Below are positions 30,539 to 42,800 of a stretch of 64,000 nt of DNA, piece by piece. Numbering within the stretch: position 1 is the stretch's first letter; each line of letters starts with the position of its first letter. Both the position numbers and the translations under genes were made by a program. The stretch lies in NCBI GenBank assembly GCA_948144175.1, contig CANXME010002427.1, positions 1 to 64,000 on the forward strand, read 5' to 3'. The notes under the pieces were generated by a model. That model made no database searches and was not told the origin of the DNA. It was given only the letters and a program-made list of their open reading frames with translations. This DNA comes from Closterium sp. NIES-65. Its lineage: Eukaryota > Streptophyta > Zygnematophyceae > Desmidiales > Closteriaceae.

Positions 30539-32628
30539 ATGGGGAGATACGTTTCAGTTGTTTTGAGTGCCTGTTTTGTGGTTTTCTGGACTCCTTCAGC
30601 AGTTTTATCTCAAAACTGCTCGTGTTCCCCAGCCAACATGACAATCAAGGCTGTAGTGGTTCTTACCGGCTCCGAGGGTGTCAATGGCACTGTCACCTTT
30701 GAGCAGCTCGAATCTGGTGAGTCTCTATGTCTTCCTAATACACTCTTTTACGGTGAAAATCAAAGTGACAGTGACAGTGACATCATGATTAATTGTTCTG
30801 ACAAAAAGATCGCTATCTGTAACGCCGTGCTATCAGGCTCGACTGTGGTGAACGGCAAGATCACTGGCCTCAAGCCCGGGCTTCACGGATTTCACGTGCA
30901 CGCCCTGGGTGACACCACGAACGGCTGCATGTCCACAGGTCGCACTCATATCCCTGCCCCCAGAAATGAAATCGAATTGTTTACCGCTTGTCATTCGTAA
31001 GTTCGTTCGAAATCGAGGCACCTCTGCCTGTCTTGCCGTTTTCTGTATTCTTGATTTGTTAAGTTTGTCCGCGACGGAACGTCTGCCCGTATCCTATATC
31101 CGCCTCTCGTGGTCTTTGCCTTGGATTCACGTCTATCATCGTTGTTCTTGCCCGAATTCACGTTAGTGCAAGATCCTCTGACACATCTCGACCTTGGAAG
31201 GTCTCTGCAATTTCATCAATTTGCGTACGTTGTCGGTTTCCGCCACTGGCTGATCTACGTCAGGCCCGCACTTCAATCCGGCGAACAAAACTCACGGCGC
31301 TCCGGAAGACGAGGAGAGGCACGCGGGAGACCTTGGGAATGTCGTTGCTGATGAGGCTGGTAAGGGTGCCTTTTTAGAATGGAGACCGCCATTCAATAGT
31401 TTCGCGTTTCCACTCGCTCTTCTGCATGACCATGTGTTTGTGCAAGTTCCTACCAGGTGTAGTGAGAAGTTTGCAAGCTTCTTACTTCCAAGTCTTATTC
31501 TGGAATTGGTGCCGTGATCGTTTTTGCAGGGGTTGCGGAGTTCACCATAACAGATTCACAGGTATGCATTTGGCTCTCAGTTCTCCCTTCCCCAAATTGT
31601 GATTTCTCTTCAAGCTTCAGTGCAATTGCCGGCCACGTACTATCATGCACTCATCCTCCCCCCTCCTCCACCCCAACCTTCAGATCCCTCTGTCTGGCCC
31701 TAACTCTATCATTGGCCGTGCTGTTGTCGTGCATGCTGACATCGACGACCTTGGCAAGGGTGAGAGCATGCAAGGAGGGTGATGAGTGAACAGTGGATTG
31801 TAAGGGTGCGTCAGATCCGTTGTCGGAAAAATCCGGCCGGCCGGATCTAGCGAAGGTTACACATTCACGACATTCGCAGGATATTTCGTTAACTTCGCAC
31901 AATCCGGCCACCTGATAAAAATTTGATGGCCGGTTTGATGGCCGGTTTAGCATTCGACAACTTTCCGACGTGCAAACGAATCGAGAGTCGACCACTTTGT
32001 TGACTCGTCAGCGCTACAGTACTATGCGACTTGGCCAACTTACCCAAGCGACTCAACGTGTCTGATCGTAGTGTGCACATTAGCGGTCGTGTCACTTCAG
32101 TAACAATACATGCGACTCCGTCTCACAATCCGGCCAACTGTGCGACCTGCAAATCTGACACTTTTGCAAACCAGCCTGTAAATCGGCCACCAAACCTGTC
32201 AGATTGCAACACCTTGAAAATGTGGCTGGATGGTGGTCGGTTTAGCATTCGATCATTCGGCCGACTTTGGCGAAAAATATAGTCGACCAAAAGGGCGACA
32301 AATTTGCAGCCAAATTTGTAGCGGATCTGACGCACCCTAAGGTCTGCTGGTGGTATTCTTGAGAGGATGTAGTCGGATAATAAACCTCACGATTTGTATA
32401 TTTTGAATCGTCATGCATCTGTTACCCCATCCAGGTGGTCACGAGCTCAGCAAAACCACCGGGAATGCTGGAGGCAGGCTTGCATGCGGTAAGCTAACCA
32501 CTACCACATCCAACTTCATGTGGTTCCGGTATGAATCCGTGGCTATCCTAGTTGAGTATGTATGTACCGGGCTCATGAGTTTCTTTTTGTCTCTGGCAGG
32601 TGTTATCGGCTTCCAAGCAGCAGCTTAG
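30539..32628 (+). CDS. CSD: Cu/Zn superoxide dismutase, secreted form
   Basis: Dismutates superoxide. Exons: 30539-30716, 30837-30938, 31264-31359, 31530-31561, 31684-31759, 32435-32488, 32600-32628; 567 nt, 188 aa. The N-terminus [20 protein letters not shown] is a hydrophobic signal peptide, followed by a Cys-containing linker (QNCSCSP). The SOD core has all metal ligands: HVH in [27 protein letters not shown] and [11 protein letters not shown]. It also has the disulfide cysteines (NGCMSTG, LACG) and the catalytic Arg in NAGGRLACG. The signal peptide points to the apoplast or endomembrane system rather than cytosol or plastid. A Harbinger-type MITE fills most of intron 5. It is the first of a tandem SOD pair. 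Confidence 0.93.
31804..32337. mobile_element. Harbinger/Tourist-type MITE in SOD intron
   Basis: A 534-bp element with 16-bp perfect terminal inverted repeats GGGTGCGTCAGATCCG, flanked by TAA on both sides (31801-31803, 32338-32340). A 3-bp TWA target duplication with G-rich TIRs is the PIF/Harbinger pattern. The interior contains short repeats of GGCCGGTTT and CAATCCGGCCA type and no transposase. Confidence 0.85.
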
Positions 32629-33139
32629 ATAATCACTTAACCAGCTTACCCAGAGAAACGTCAGTATGATGGTTTCGGATTACTGAATTGTAACGATACA
32701 ACGATTAGTGGAACATTTTCCTCAAGGATCCAGATTTGCACTTATCTTGCCGAAGGCCACGTGTGCGCTGCTGACGTGTTTCCAGACGTGGAAGCGTCAG
32801 AAAGAAGACCAAATTCAGGAATCTCTGCAAAAAGCCAACTCGTAAGCGAATCACAACTGTGACACCTTTCCCGCACTTCACACCTGAAACGTCGCCCAGA
32901 GTAGTCTAATAACCCGGTTTATAGTACGTTACCGTATGGTGCAGTACTGTGCTCGGTACCTCTGAATTCCCCTCCAGAACTGGTCACCTACATGTTCCCA
33001 TCACCATCGCATTCCAAACCACAAAGCTACCGTAACCAGCACGCTTCAGCTGCCAAGATTCCACAGCGCCAATTGCGGGTCCGCCATTGCCGGTTCTCCG
33101 CCTGTGAGGAACTTGTTGCCCGCTTCGCCACCCAACGCA
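32629..33139. other. Intergenic region between the two SOD genes
   Basis: About 510 bp containing the first gene's 3' UTR and the second gene's promoter. I see no distinct motif. Confidence 0.4.
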
Positions 33140-35561
33140 ATGGCATCCTGCGGTCTGATTTCCGCGTCCCTTCGCGTCGCCCCGTCCCTTGCTCCCGCGA
33201 CTGGTCTCCCCTCGGCTTCACGACCCTCCGTGAACAGCCAATCAGCATGCGCGAGGACGTCCGTGATCCGCGTTCGCAGTAGCATGAAGACGGGATCTTC
33301 CGACCTTTCAAGGGGTCCCTCATCTGTCGTTGCCAATATGGCAGTCCCCGCCGTGCTTGCCGCTCTCCTCGCCATGCCCCTCTCCCCCGCAGCCGCGTCG
33401 GCAGCAGGAATTAACGCCGTCGCCGTACTGACGGGGAGCTCCGTGGTTTCCGGGACTGTCACATTCTCGCAGGAGGGATCAGGTAAATTCGCGAATCAAA
33501 TGGTGCATCCTTCAGACTTTCAGATTATTTGGTTACTTTGAGAATGGATGCAATCTGGAATTTCCCAAGATCAAAAGAGGTAGCTATGTACCGTTGGCGG
33601 GAGGGATTGAGCAAGGATCAGGCAAATGCGATTTTCATCCCAATATGACTCTGACGCTCCTGAGGCGCCTTGTAACCGGCAGAGGGGATTGGCTATGCTT
33701 GACATTGAACAATCGACAATGGCAGAACCCTTGAGCCGCTTCCCCGTCCTTTGCGCCCGCTTCAGGGCTGACATCAACTCTGAAAGCATTTTCTTTTTTA
33801 TTTCCCCTCCTTCCTGCTGTCCTATTCTCGTTCCTTCTCATCCACTCCCACCATCCTCGAAAACTCCAGGCCCTGCAGAAGGGAGTACATTGGAGGGCTG
33901 ACTCTCGGGCCTGCCTGTATCGTAATTCCAGTTTCCAGCATCAGGAGTATTCACAGCTCCCATCCCATCCATCCTGCTGATCCCCTATCCTGGTCCTTTC
34001 CCCTTTGATCTCCCCCATCTCCGCCATCTCACTTCCCCCAGGCCCCACGGAAGTGAGTGCGACAGTGGCAGGGCTGACTCCAGGCCTGCACGGCTTCCAC
34101 GTGCACAAGCTGGGGGACCTCTCCAACGGCTGCATGTCCACTGGTAAGGGTTTCTTGTGCTTGTTACAGAGCTGTGCTATAACGAGTCTGAGACAGACTG
34201 ACTGAAATCCTTCACGGCTTGCACGTACACAAGCTGGGGGACCTCCCCAACGGCTGCATGTCCACTGGTGAGAGCAGGTTGTACTCGTTATAGAGTTTGT
34301 GCTATAACGAGTCCGCATGCAACATGTTGATTGAAAGCCTTCCACGTGCACAATGTGGACCTGTCCAGTGAGTGCATGCCAGGTGTGGACTTGTCATATT
34401 TATACATAGGCATGGTCATCGTCTGGGCTCTCTTATTTCTATCTGTAGCTGTTATGGTATAGTAATCATGGTGAGAACATTACCCTCTGGTGACTGTCGA
34501 GACATCCTAGGTGTCACTTGAGTCAATCATACACTCTTGTCTTTGCCTCTTACGTAACACTCACTGGATCCCTGCCAGGCCCGCACTTCAATCCGGCGGG
34601 CAAGACCCATGGAGCACCAGGGGATAGTGAGAGGCACGCAGGGGACCTTGGAAACCTGGTGGCGAATGAGTCTGGTGAGTTGATGGATATCCGTTTGTTG
34701 CTATGCAGTTTACGAGGTTTTTTTCTTAGATTTACCAGTCCTGCTTCACAGTTATGAACATCCAAACCCCTTTTTGTCATTCTCTTGTTCTCCCCCGTGT
34801 CGAACTATCCAACTCCCTGGTTCAGGTGTGGCAACTGTGTCTCTGACTGACCTCCAGATTCCTCTCTCGGGTCCCAACTCTGTTCTTGGCCGTGCTGTTG
34901 TCGTGCATGCTGATGCGGATGACTTGGGCAAGGGTGAGTGGGAAGGATGGGAAGCAAGGTTTTTGGGGCTGAGGTGCTCTTGAAATGATTTTAGAGGCGC
35001 CACAAACTCCAGTCTCTGGCTCAGGCTCCAAGTCTGTCCTTGGCTGTGCTGTTGTCATGCATGCTGATGCGGACGACTTGGGCAAGGGTGAGTGGGAAGG
35101 ATGGGAAGCAAGGTTGGGGTCGCTGTGGGTATGCACAAAGTGTTATCGGGCCAAGGATTTATCTGCGTATTTTCGCCTCTAGGTTCGCTCTTCCACATTT
35201 GCTTTGTGTGATTATTTCGCTGTATATCCGCCTAGAACTGTACATATGGTACAGGTTGCCCTTGTGCCAATAATATGTGTATTGTGTGTGATGTGTGCAT
35301 GGTGATACCGTGCAGGTGGTGTTGAGCTGAGCAAGGCCACGGGCAATGCTGGTGGCAGGGTGGCATGTGGTAAGTTGCTATGCTAGCTGTGTTGACTGTG
35401 CCATAATTGTGAAGTATTTTAATTGGTTGTTATTTATCATAGCCGCGCAGCCACGTGGACCCACTTGTATGCTTATCTTTGCATTCACGTCCCCCCCTCT
35501 CCCCCCCTCCCTCCCTCACACCTTTTCCCTTGCAGGTGTGATTGGATTGTCGGCAAACTAG
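33140..35561 (+). CDS. CSD: Cu/Zn superoxide dismutase, probably plastid (possibly thylakoid-lumen) form
   Basis: Exons: 33140-33482, 34042-34143, 34579-34674, 34826-34933, 35316-35369, 35536-35561; 729 nt, 242 aa. About 90 residues precede the SOD core: a Ser/Arg/Ala-rich stretch typical of transit peptides, then a hydrophobic run ending in an AxA motif ([20 protein letters not shown]), resembling a bipartite lumen-targeting signal. Localisation is inference. The core contains all ligands ([40 protein letters not shown]) and the catalytic Arg. The exon structure matches the upstream SOD except that exon 4 here (108 bp) equals exons 4 and 5 there (32+76), so one intron differs. The start is the first ATG of the open frame. 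Confidence 0.92.
34200..34380 (+). repeat. Two decayed copies of SOD2 exon 2 end
   Basis: 34205-34268 repeats GGCTTGCACGT...GCATGTCCACTG with a GGTGAG donor, and 34334-34375 is a shorter, more diverged copy. Both follow the intact exon 34042-34143. Confidence 0.8.
35000..35115 (+). repeat. Copy of SOD2 exon 4 end with donor
   Basis: Repeats GTCCTTGGC...GACGACTTGGGCAAGG and the following intron bases (GTGAGTGGGAAGGATGGGAA) after the intact exon 34826-34933. Confidence 0.8.
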
Positions 35562-36859
35562 ATGCACGAGGCTGTTAAAAGCTGCCTTAGGCTGCTTGCA
35601 TATTGTGTGAAGATGTAAAGAATATGCACTTAAAGCTCAAGTGCAACACCTGCCATTTATCATGTGTTGTGTCCCTGGTTCAGCTAACATTGCAAGATGT
35701 TGATTGGTGATGTTGAGGTATAGAGAGTTTTATTCACGCATTATTGTTGAATTTGTATTGTGGTGTAGTCACCGTAACACCGGTCGGGGTTGGTGTTAAA
35801 GCGGTTTTTGGCAGTTTCTTCAGTGCCTGCATTTTTCAGCTAGACTGTCGGCGGAAGAATTTAGAAACGGCGAAAAGCATAAACGACACACGATTCCACC
35901 AGCGGCATTTTCGTCAATCAGGTTTCCTGGTCAGCCTGTTTTTGCTTCTTGCCCGAGAACAGTTCTACTTGAAGGAAATGTGAAAACAATGTTTACCACT
36001 GCGCCCACCCGGCGCCATCTTCGTTCACCACCCCGAACCAACTTCAACGGAGGGGCAAATCACTCCGAGCAAGCGGCAGTTGCGCCTCACCGTCATGTGC
36101 GAAAATGGACGACCAACAGCACCAAAAATGTTGCTGGTGGGGCCTCTATAACTTTCAGGGTCCGGTCAGGTGGTTTCTGCTCTGTCACATGGCATGACAA
36201 AACCATAGCTGCAGCCAGATCGGCGTGGCTCGGAAACCTCCCGTCTCTAGCGCTTGATATCCCAGGTTCACGACTCCGAGCCTGAAAGGACAAGCCACGG
36301 AACTCAACTCTCAAGACTCCGAACCTCGAACTCCAACTTTACTGTACACAATACACTGTCCCTTTCCCTGACCGCAAGCCAAACGAAACCCTCGTCCTGC
36401 CTGCCATGCCATGCCTCCCTGCTGCCTGACCTGTCTTCCTCCCCACCGGTCCCTCGATATCTTGGAGTTTCTCCTGCATTCGCCATTCCAGTCAACCGCC
36501 AAAAGAGCAGTCTTCACTCAGGAGGAGCAGAGAACAAAGCGACTTCGACTTCAAGTCACAGGTGTTTGTTCCAGTGAGGAGACAGAACAGCTTTCGGAAA
36601 GGACAGCAGTACCGTAGTTCCAGGATAAGCTACGTTAGAACGAGGCAACAATAGGGTTACGCATTCGCCATTTACGTGTTCAGAACGTAGCTCCGCTAAC
36701 CACAACACAGTGAAGTGCTGGTGTTTTGTAGATCAGTAGTGCTTTGTGTCTTGTTACGAGAAGCTGCGTAGTTTCAAGACAGGCTTCCAGAGAACCATCA
36801 GCGTTGGTGTAATTTATTTTGTCTTTATCATTGACTTCAAACCTCACCAGCAAGGCACG
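35562..36859. other. Intergenic region
   Basis: Between SOD2 and receptor kinase 1. It holds 3' and 5' untranslated sequence. No repeats, transposon ends or RNA genes were noticed. Confidence 0.4.
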
Positions 36860-39800
36860 ATGGTCTCTCAAGAGAGTCGAATGTTTCGGTGGCTGGTGTG
36901 TGCATTGGTGGTATCATTGACTCTGCTTCGAGTGGAGGGTCAAAGCACGAGCATGCAAGACATGGACTACATGCTAGCGGCCTACGCAGGAGACAGTAAG
37001 TTTCCGTGACTGATGTTGTCCCGCTTTTCACTTCAACATGTGACTCTGTCGCAAATTTCAGGAAGTAAGACGCACCCTTTGTGTAGCCGTTTCCATTTCC
37101 ACAGTGTCCAAGCCCACAGCTCATCTCCTCCTTCCACACGAACAGTACCTTCATCAGTTTAATCGAAACAAAGCCAGTCACTGGTGGAATTACCTGCGAA
37201 CTTTTGCATCCACGTATACGGAGGACACGAGTCTTTACGCAACAGCGGTGTCTTTTCCGGCGTGTGCTTGTAGGCGTGTGCTTGTACCGAGAGGTGGATT
37301 CTGACGTGAGTAGTTGTCATGTCAATGGTTGAAGACGGTTGGTGCTCCCGCGAAGCTGTCCGTTTTGCATTTCCTCTCCGCTTCGCATCCGCGCGAATTA
37401 CTGGAAGCGCAGGCAGCCGCTCATAACAATGAAATACCTATACTCAATTTTCTCATTCTCTGTTAATGCACGATTCCGTCGTCCATTATCTTGAGGCTTC
37501 GTGAATCCACTTTTCCCCTTCTTCAACCCCCTTCACCCCCTTTTCCGTTTCTCTCGACACTTAATCTTCTCTCCCGTTCCTCCCTACATCTTCTCTCTCT
37601 CCTCCCCTCCTTTCCCCCCCCCTCGTTCTCTCCTCCATCCCCCAGACCCATTCCTGATGGGATGGCAGGAGACCTCCTTCACCAACTTCCCCGCGCCCTT
37701 TTGGAACGTCGCCGTCGGCCGGCCGTGCCCAGGCAACACCTCCGACCTGCCGTACGCGGGCGTCTCCTGCAACGACCAGGGCTACGTCATCTCCGTGTAC
37801 GTGCCTCGTTGTTCTCGTCGTCGCCAATTCCCCATCTTGTTGACTCGTCGAACGACTTGTCGTCTCGTCGCCGTCTCGTACTCTCGTCGTCTCATCGCCT
37901 CGTCCGCTCGTCCTCTCATCGCCCTGTCGTCCCCGCCCGTTCCTCCTCTTTTCCCCACTCCTCTCTCCTCGTCGGTCCTTTCTTCTTCCTAACACCCCCT
38001 TAATCCACTCCACCTCTCGCGACCCCTCCCGACCCCTTCCGACCCCTCCTTTCCGCAGGGATCTGAGCTACCCGTCGTTCCCGGCGGGCGTGCCCAAGCT
38101 GCAGGGTGGCTTGGACTGGAACATCTCGGGAGTGCTCTTTCTCGAGCGCCTGTAAGTGCCTCGTCCGCTCTGCCCTCCTGTATTTTGCTTCCCAGCCCTT
38201 CGCTTTCCAGCCCTTCGCTTGCCAGCCCTTCTCTTGCCAGCCATTCGTTTGCCAGCCCTTCTCTTGCCAGCCATTCGCTTGCCAGCCCTTCGTTTCCCAG
38301 CCTTTGGCCGCAGATATTCTCAATCCGCTGCTGCAGTTTCCGCTTTGCCTCCCCCTTCCATGGTTGCGGGATTCGGAATGTTCCGCTCCCTAGGCGTCGT
38401 CTCGCCAATCTTCTCATATTTCCTTTCTGTTCCCCCGTGCCTCTTCCCTTGCCACGTTTGATTTTCTGCGTTGATTGCCGCCTCGTTCGAAACTGTCGGA
38501 ATCGCGACCTGAACTCTCTCCAATGCGCGTGGATTGCTGCCGACTCTCGTTCAACCCCGTTCAACCCGGTCTGGATTGCTGCTCGCTCTCAGCGACGTCT
38601 CTTACAACCTTCTTGAGGGCCCTCTGGTGAGTAACACCGCCTCCTCACCCCCTTCTGACCCTCATAACTTGGCCGTTACGGACAGCTCCACGTGCCGTTA
38701 CGGACAACTCCACGTGGCGTTACGGATAGTTGACCATTAGGTGTCGAGCTCGCCATCTTCTGAGTCACGCACGTCTCTTGTGTACGCCGTCTCTTGTTTG
38801 CGCCTTCTCTTTTCGTATGTTACGGGTAGCCGCCGCAGCTGGGGCGGGCAGCGAGCTTCCAGTCGCTCAACCTACCCGGAATGCAATGAGCTGGTCGTCA
38901 CGCGTCTTTGAGTCTAACAAACCTCGTCACTCACACATGTCAATGTCTCTTCTCCTCCCGCCCGTGTCTCTTTCCCGTGTCTCCTTTCCCCCTTTGTCAT
39001 TTGTATGTGCAGCCGCCGCAGCTGGGGCTGGCGCCGAGTCTCAAGTCACTGAACCTGGAGGGCAATCAGCTGAACGGCACGCTCGACGACATGCTCTGCT
39101 ACCTCGACAAGCTCGAGTGCCTGTAAGCCCGGTTTCCCTCTCCACTTTTGAAGCCCCTCAAAAGTCGTCTCATTACCCGCAATGCTCTGCTACCTCGACA
39201 AGCTCGAGTGCCTGTAAGCCCGAGTCCTCTCTGCTCTCATCGTGTGTTATGAGTCGACTCAAAAGTCGTCTGGATGGTCATCAGCTGAACGGCATGCTCG
39301 ACGACATGCTCTGCTACCTCGACAAGCTCGAGTGCCTGTAAGCCCGGTTTCCCTCTTGACTTTTGAAGCCCCTCAAAAGTCGTCTCATTACCCGCAATGC
39401 TCTGCTAAGCTCGAGTGCGTGTACGCCCAATCTCTCTCCTTCCCCTCTCCGCCCGTTGCTCCCCCCTCTCATTCCCACAACCCCCCCACCCCACTCTCGT
39501 TCCCCCTTTTCCACCCCACCCCAACATCCCCCCCCCCCCTTCCCCCCACTTTTCCCAGCCCAACCCACCCACCCAACACTTCCTCCTTTTCCCACCCATT
39601 CACCCTCCCTCGGCTCTTGATGTTTCGTTGTCTCCTCTTTCGTTGTCTCTTTCACCTATTCCACCCTCCTGTTGTCCGCATCGTCTCTCTCTCGTTCTTG
39701 TGCTCATTCATTCTCCTAACGTCGCCCCGTCCTGCCGTCTTTGCGTCCCTCGCATCGCAGCCATCTCGCCAACAACAACTTCAGCGGAAACCTGCCCTGG

Positions 39801-42800
39801 TGCTTCAAGCGGTTCCCCTGCCCCGAGTAAGTGTTTTGCACCGCACTTCACCGCACCGCATTGAACCGCACCGTGCCATGCACGCACTTCCTCCCCTCCC
39901 ATCCCCCCCAATCCGTGCTTTCCCTTTACCCAATGTCTATCTCCCCATGCCTTCTTCGTTGCCCCTCTCCTCTTCCCGCTCTCCACCCTCCCCTCTCCCC
40001 GCCACGTCCCCAACCGCTCAATCTTTCCGCGTTTTGCATGAGTTTCAATTTTCTTCACTATTCTTTTCTACGTGTCTGGTTCCCTTCGCACGTGTCCGGG
40101 TTCCCTTGCCACGTGTCCAGTTTTCTTCGCCACGTGCCTGGTTCTCTTTTGCCACGTGACTGATACCCTTCGCCCTCTCATGATCGCCCCTTCACATAAC
40201 CTCGTGCCTGCTGTGCTTCTCACCGCTTCCCCCCCCCCCCCCCCCCCCCACCACCTCCCCACCCCCACCCGCTGTTCTTCTCCCCGTTCCCTCTCCTCCC
40301 TTCCCCTTCCTCCCCCTCTCCCCCTTTTGTGCTTCTCCCCCCCTTCCTCCCCCTCTCCCCCCCTTCCCCCTCCCTCATGCTTCTCCCTCCCCTTGCGCAG
40401 CTTCGCGGGCAACCCATACCTGACAACCACCGGATGCTTGAATGGTAAGGCACCATGTACATACATGCACATGCACATACACATACAGGACACTCACATG
40501 TACATGTACATATACATGCACATACAGGACACTCACATATACATGACATAGGACACTCACATGTACATCCACATGCAAATGCGTGTGATACCCCCCCCGC
40601 CCTCTCCTCACCTCTCCACTCTTTTGTTTTCATCTCCCTCTCGTTCTTCGTTCTCTTTACTCGATCTCTCCCATCCCCTCCAATTGGTTCTTCAGGCTTC
40701 ATCATCCTTTAACTCAAAAAGCCATCTATCCCCTCCCCTCCCCTCCCGTCCCTTCCCCCGCCCCTCCCCCGTCCCTCCCCTCCCCTCCCCTCCCATCCCC
40801 TCCCCTCCCCCCGCCCCTCCTTCCCTCTCCTCTCCCCCAGTGACGTACAAGAGCTGTCCCAACAGCTACACGGCGGTCGCCGCGCCGCCGGTCATGGGGC
40901 TGGGCGTGGGAGCCGTGATCGGAATCGTCTTTGGCGCGCTCGCGCTTTTCGCGCTGGGCGTGGCGCTCTACTTCTACGTCCCGTCCTCTCATCATCTCGT
41001 TATTCTCTCCGTCCCGTCCTCTTCCCCTCCCCTCTCTCTCCCCTCCGTTTCCCCCTCTTTCCCCTCTCCTCTCCCCTCCCCCCCCCCCCCCCCCTCCCGT
41101 TCGCCACTCTTCCCCTCTCCCCTCCCCCAGTGACGGACAAGAGCTGTACCAACAATTACACGGCGGTCGCAGCTCCACCACCCCCGGGGGCCACGGGGCT
41201 GGGCGTGGGCGCGGTGATCGGAATCGTCTTTGGAGCGCTCGCGATCTTTGCGCTGTGCGTGGCGCTCTTCTTCTACGTGCGCTTCAAGCAGGAGGAGAAG
41301 CGCAAGCGCGAGGAGGCCGAGAGGCTCGCGCAGGACATTGAGAGTGAGTCGGGGGCACTGGGAGTGGCATATGGTGCTGCTGCTGGTGGCTGTACTGGCT
41401 GCTCTGCTGGGCGCGCTCGCGTTCTTCGCGCTGTGCGTGGCGCTCTACTTCTACGTCTCCTTCTGCTGGTGGCTCTGCTGGTGGCTCTGCTGGCTCCACC
41501 CCATGCAGCCCAAATCTCGACCTGTCGTGTTGGCACGCTGAGGCGGTTCTCAGTGGACGAGCTCTCAAAGGCCACCAGCGCGTCTCATGCCAACCCCTGC
41601 CCCCTTGCTCGACTGCCGTACGACCCCCCTCGTCTTCCCTGTTACAGCCCAAATCTCCACCCGTCACTTCGGCACTCTAAGGCGATTCTCAGTGGACGAG
41701 CTGTCCAGGGCCATTAACGGGTCTCAACTCCCTTGCTTTTCCTTCCTGCCCTCTCCCCCCTCCCTTCCTCTGCAGCCCAAATCTCCACCCGTCACTTCGG
41801 CACTCTGAGGCGATTCTCAGTGGACGAGCTGTCCAAGGCCACCAACGGGTTTGATGACGACAACATGCTGGGCGAGGGCGGGTTCAGCAAGGTGTACAAG
41901 GGCAAGCTGGAGGACGGCAAGTTCGTGGCCGTGAAGAGAATTAAGGTGTGGTGGGGAGCGTGATGTGCGGTGATGTGGGGTGATGTGCGGTGGTGTGGGG
42001 TGATGTGTGGTGATGTGGGGTGATGTGCGGTAATGTGGGGTGATGTGCGGTGTTGTGTGGTGATGTGCGGTGAAGTAAGCGAGTCATCCAAGGCCACCAA
42101 CGGGTTTGATGACGACAACATGCTGGGCGAGGGCGGGTTCAGCAAGGTGTATAAGGGCAAGCTGGAGGACGGCAAGTTTGTTGCTGTCAGGAGGATCAAG
42201 GTGCGGAAGAGTGGGAGGCGGTGGGGAGTGTTGATGTGCAGTAGCGTGGGGTGATGTGGGGTGAAGTGGCAGGTTTGTGGGGTTGACGTGTTGGGCGAGG
42301 GGGGGCTCTGCGGGTTTCCCTGTATTACTCGAAGAAAAAGTCGGGTGTCGCCTCCGGGAAGTACAAGCTCTCAGTTCGTTCAGAGGTGGAGCTGTCAGAG
42401 GTGGAGCTGATCAGCCGAGCCGTGCACTGCAACCCTCTCGTTCTCCTTGCCTTGTTGCCTCTTGTCTGCCACTCGCAAGAGGAGAAGAAGTCGGGTGGAG
42501 AGCTCATGTTCCTGTCGGAGGTGGAGCTGATCAGCCGAGCCGTGCGCCGCAACGTCATGCATTCGGAGGGCTTCCCCTCTTGCTCACCACCTCTTCGTTC
42601 CTCTCTGTCCTACCACCTCACGCCCACTCACCCTTGTGTTCTCACAGGAGGAGAAGAAGTCGGGTGGAGAGCTCATGTTCCTGTCAGAGGTGGAGCTGAT
42701 CAGCCGAGCCGTGCATCGTAACGTCATGCACTCAGAGGGCTTCTGTGTGGAGAAGGGCGAGTGCATGCTCGTGCTGCCCTTCTATGCTAATGGCTCCGTG

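Noticed and set aside
33104..33139. Extending the plastid SOD start upstream to 33104
   Set aside because: That position is GTG; the first ATG in the frame is at 33140 and gives a typical transit-like N-terminus.
40835..40985. A second functional transmembrane exon in receptor kinase 1 (mutually exclusive exons)
   Set aside because: The copy lacks the juxtamembrane codons and the donor present in the intact exon, so it cannot substitute without breaking the protein.
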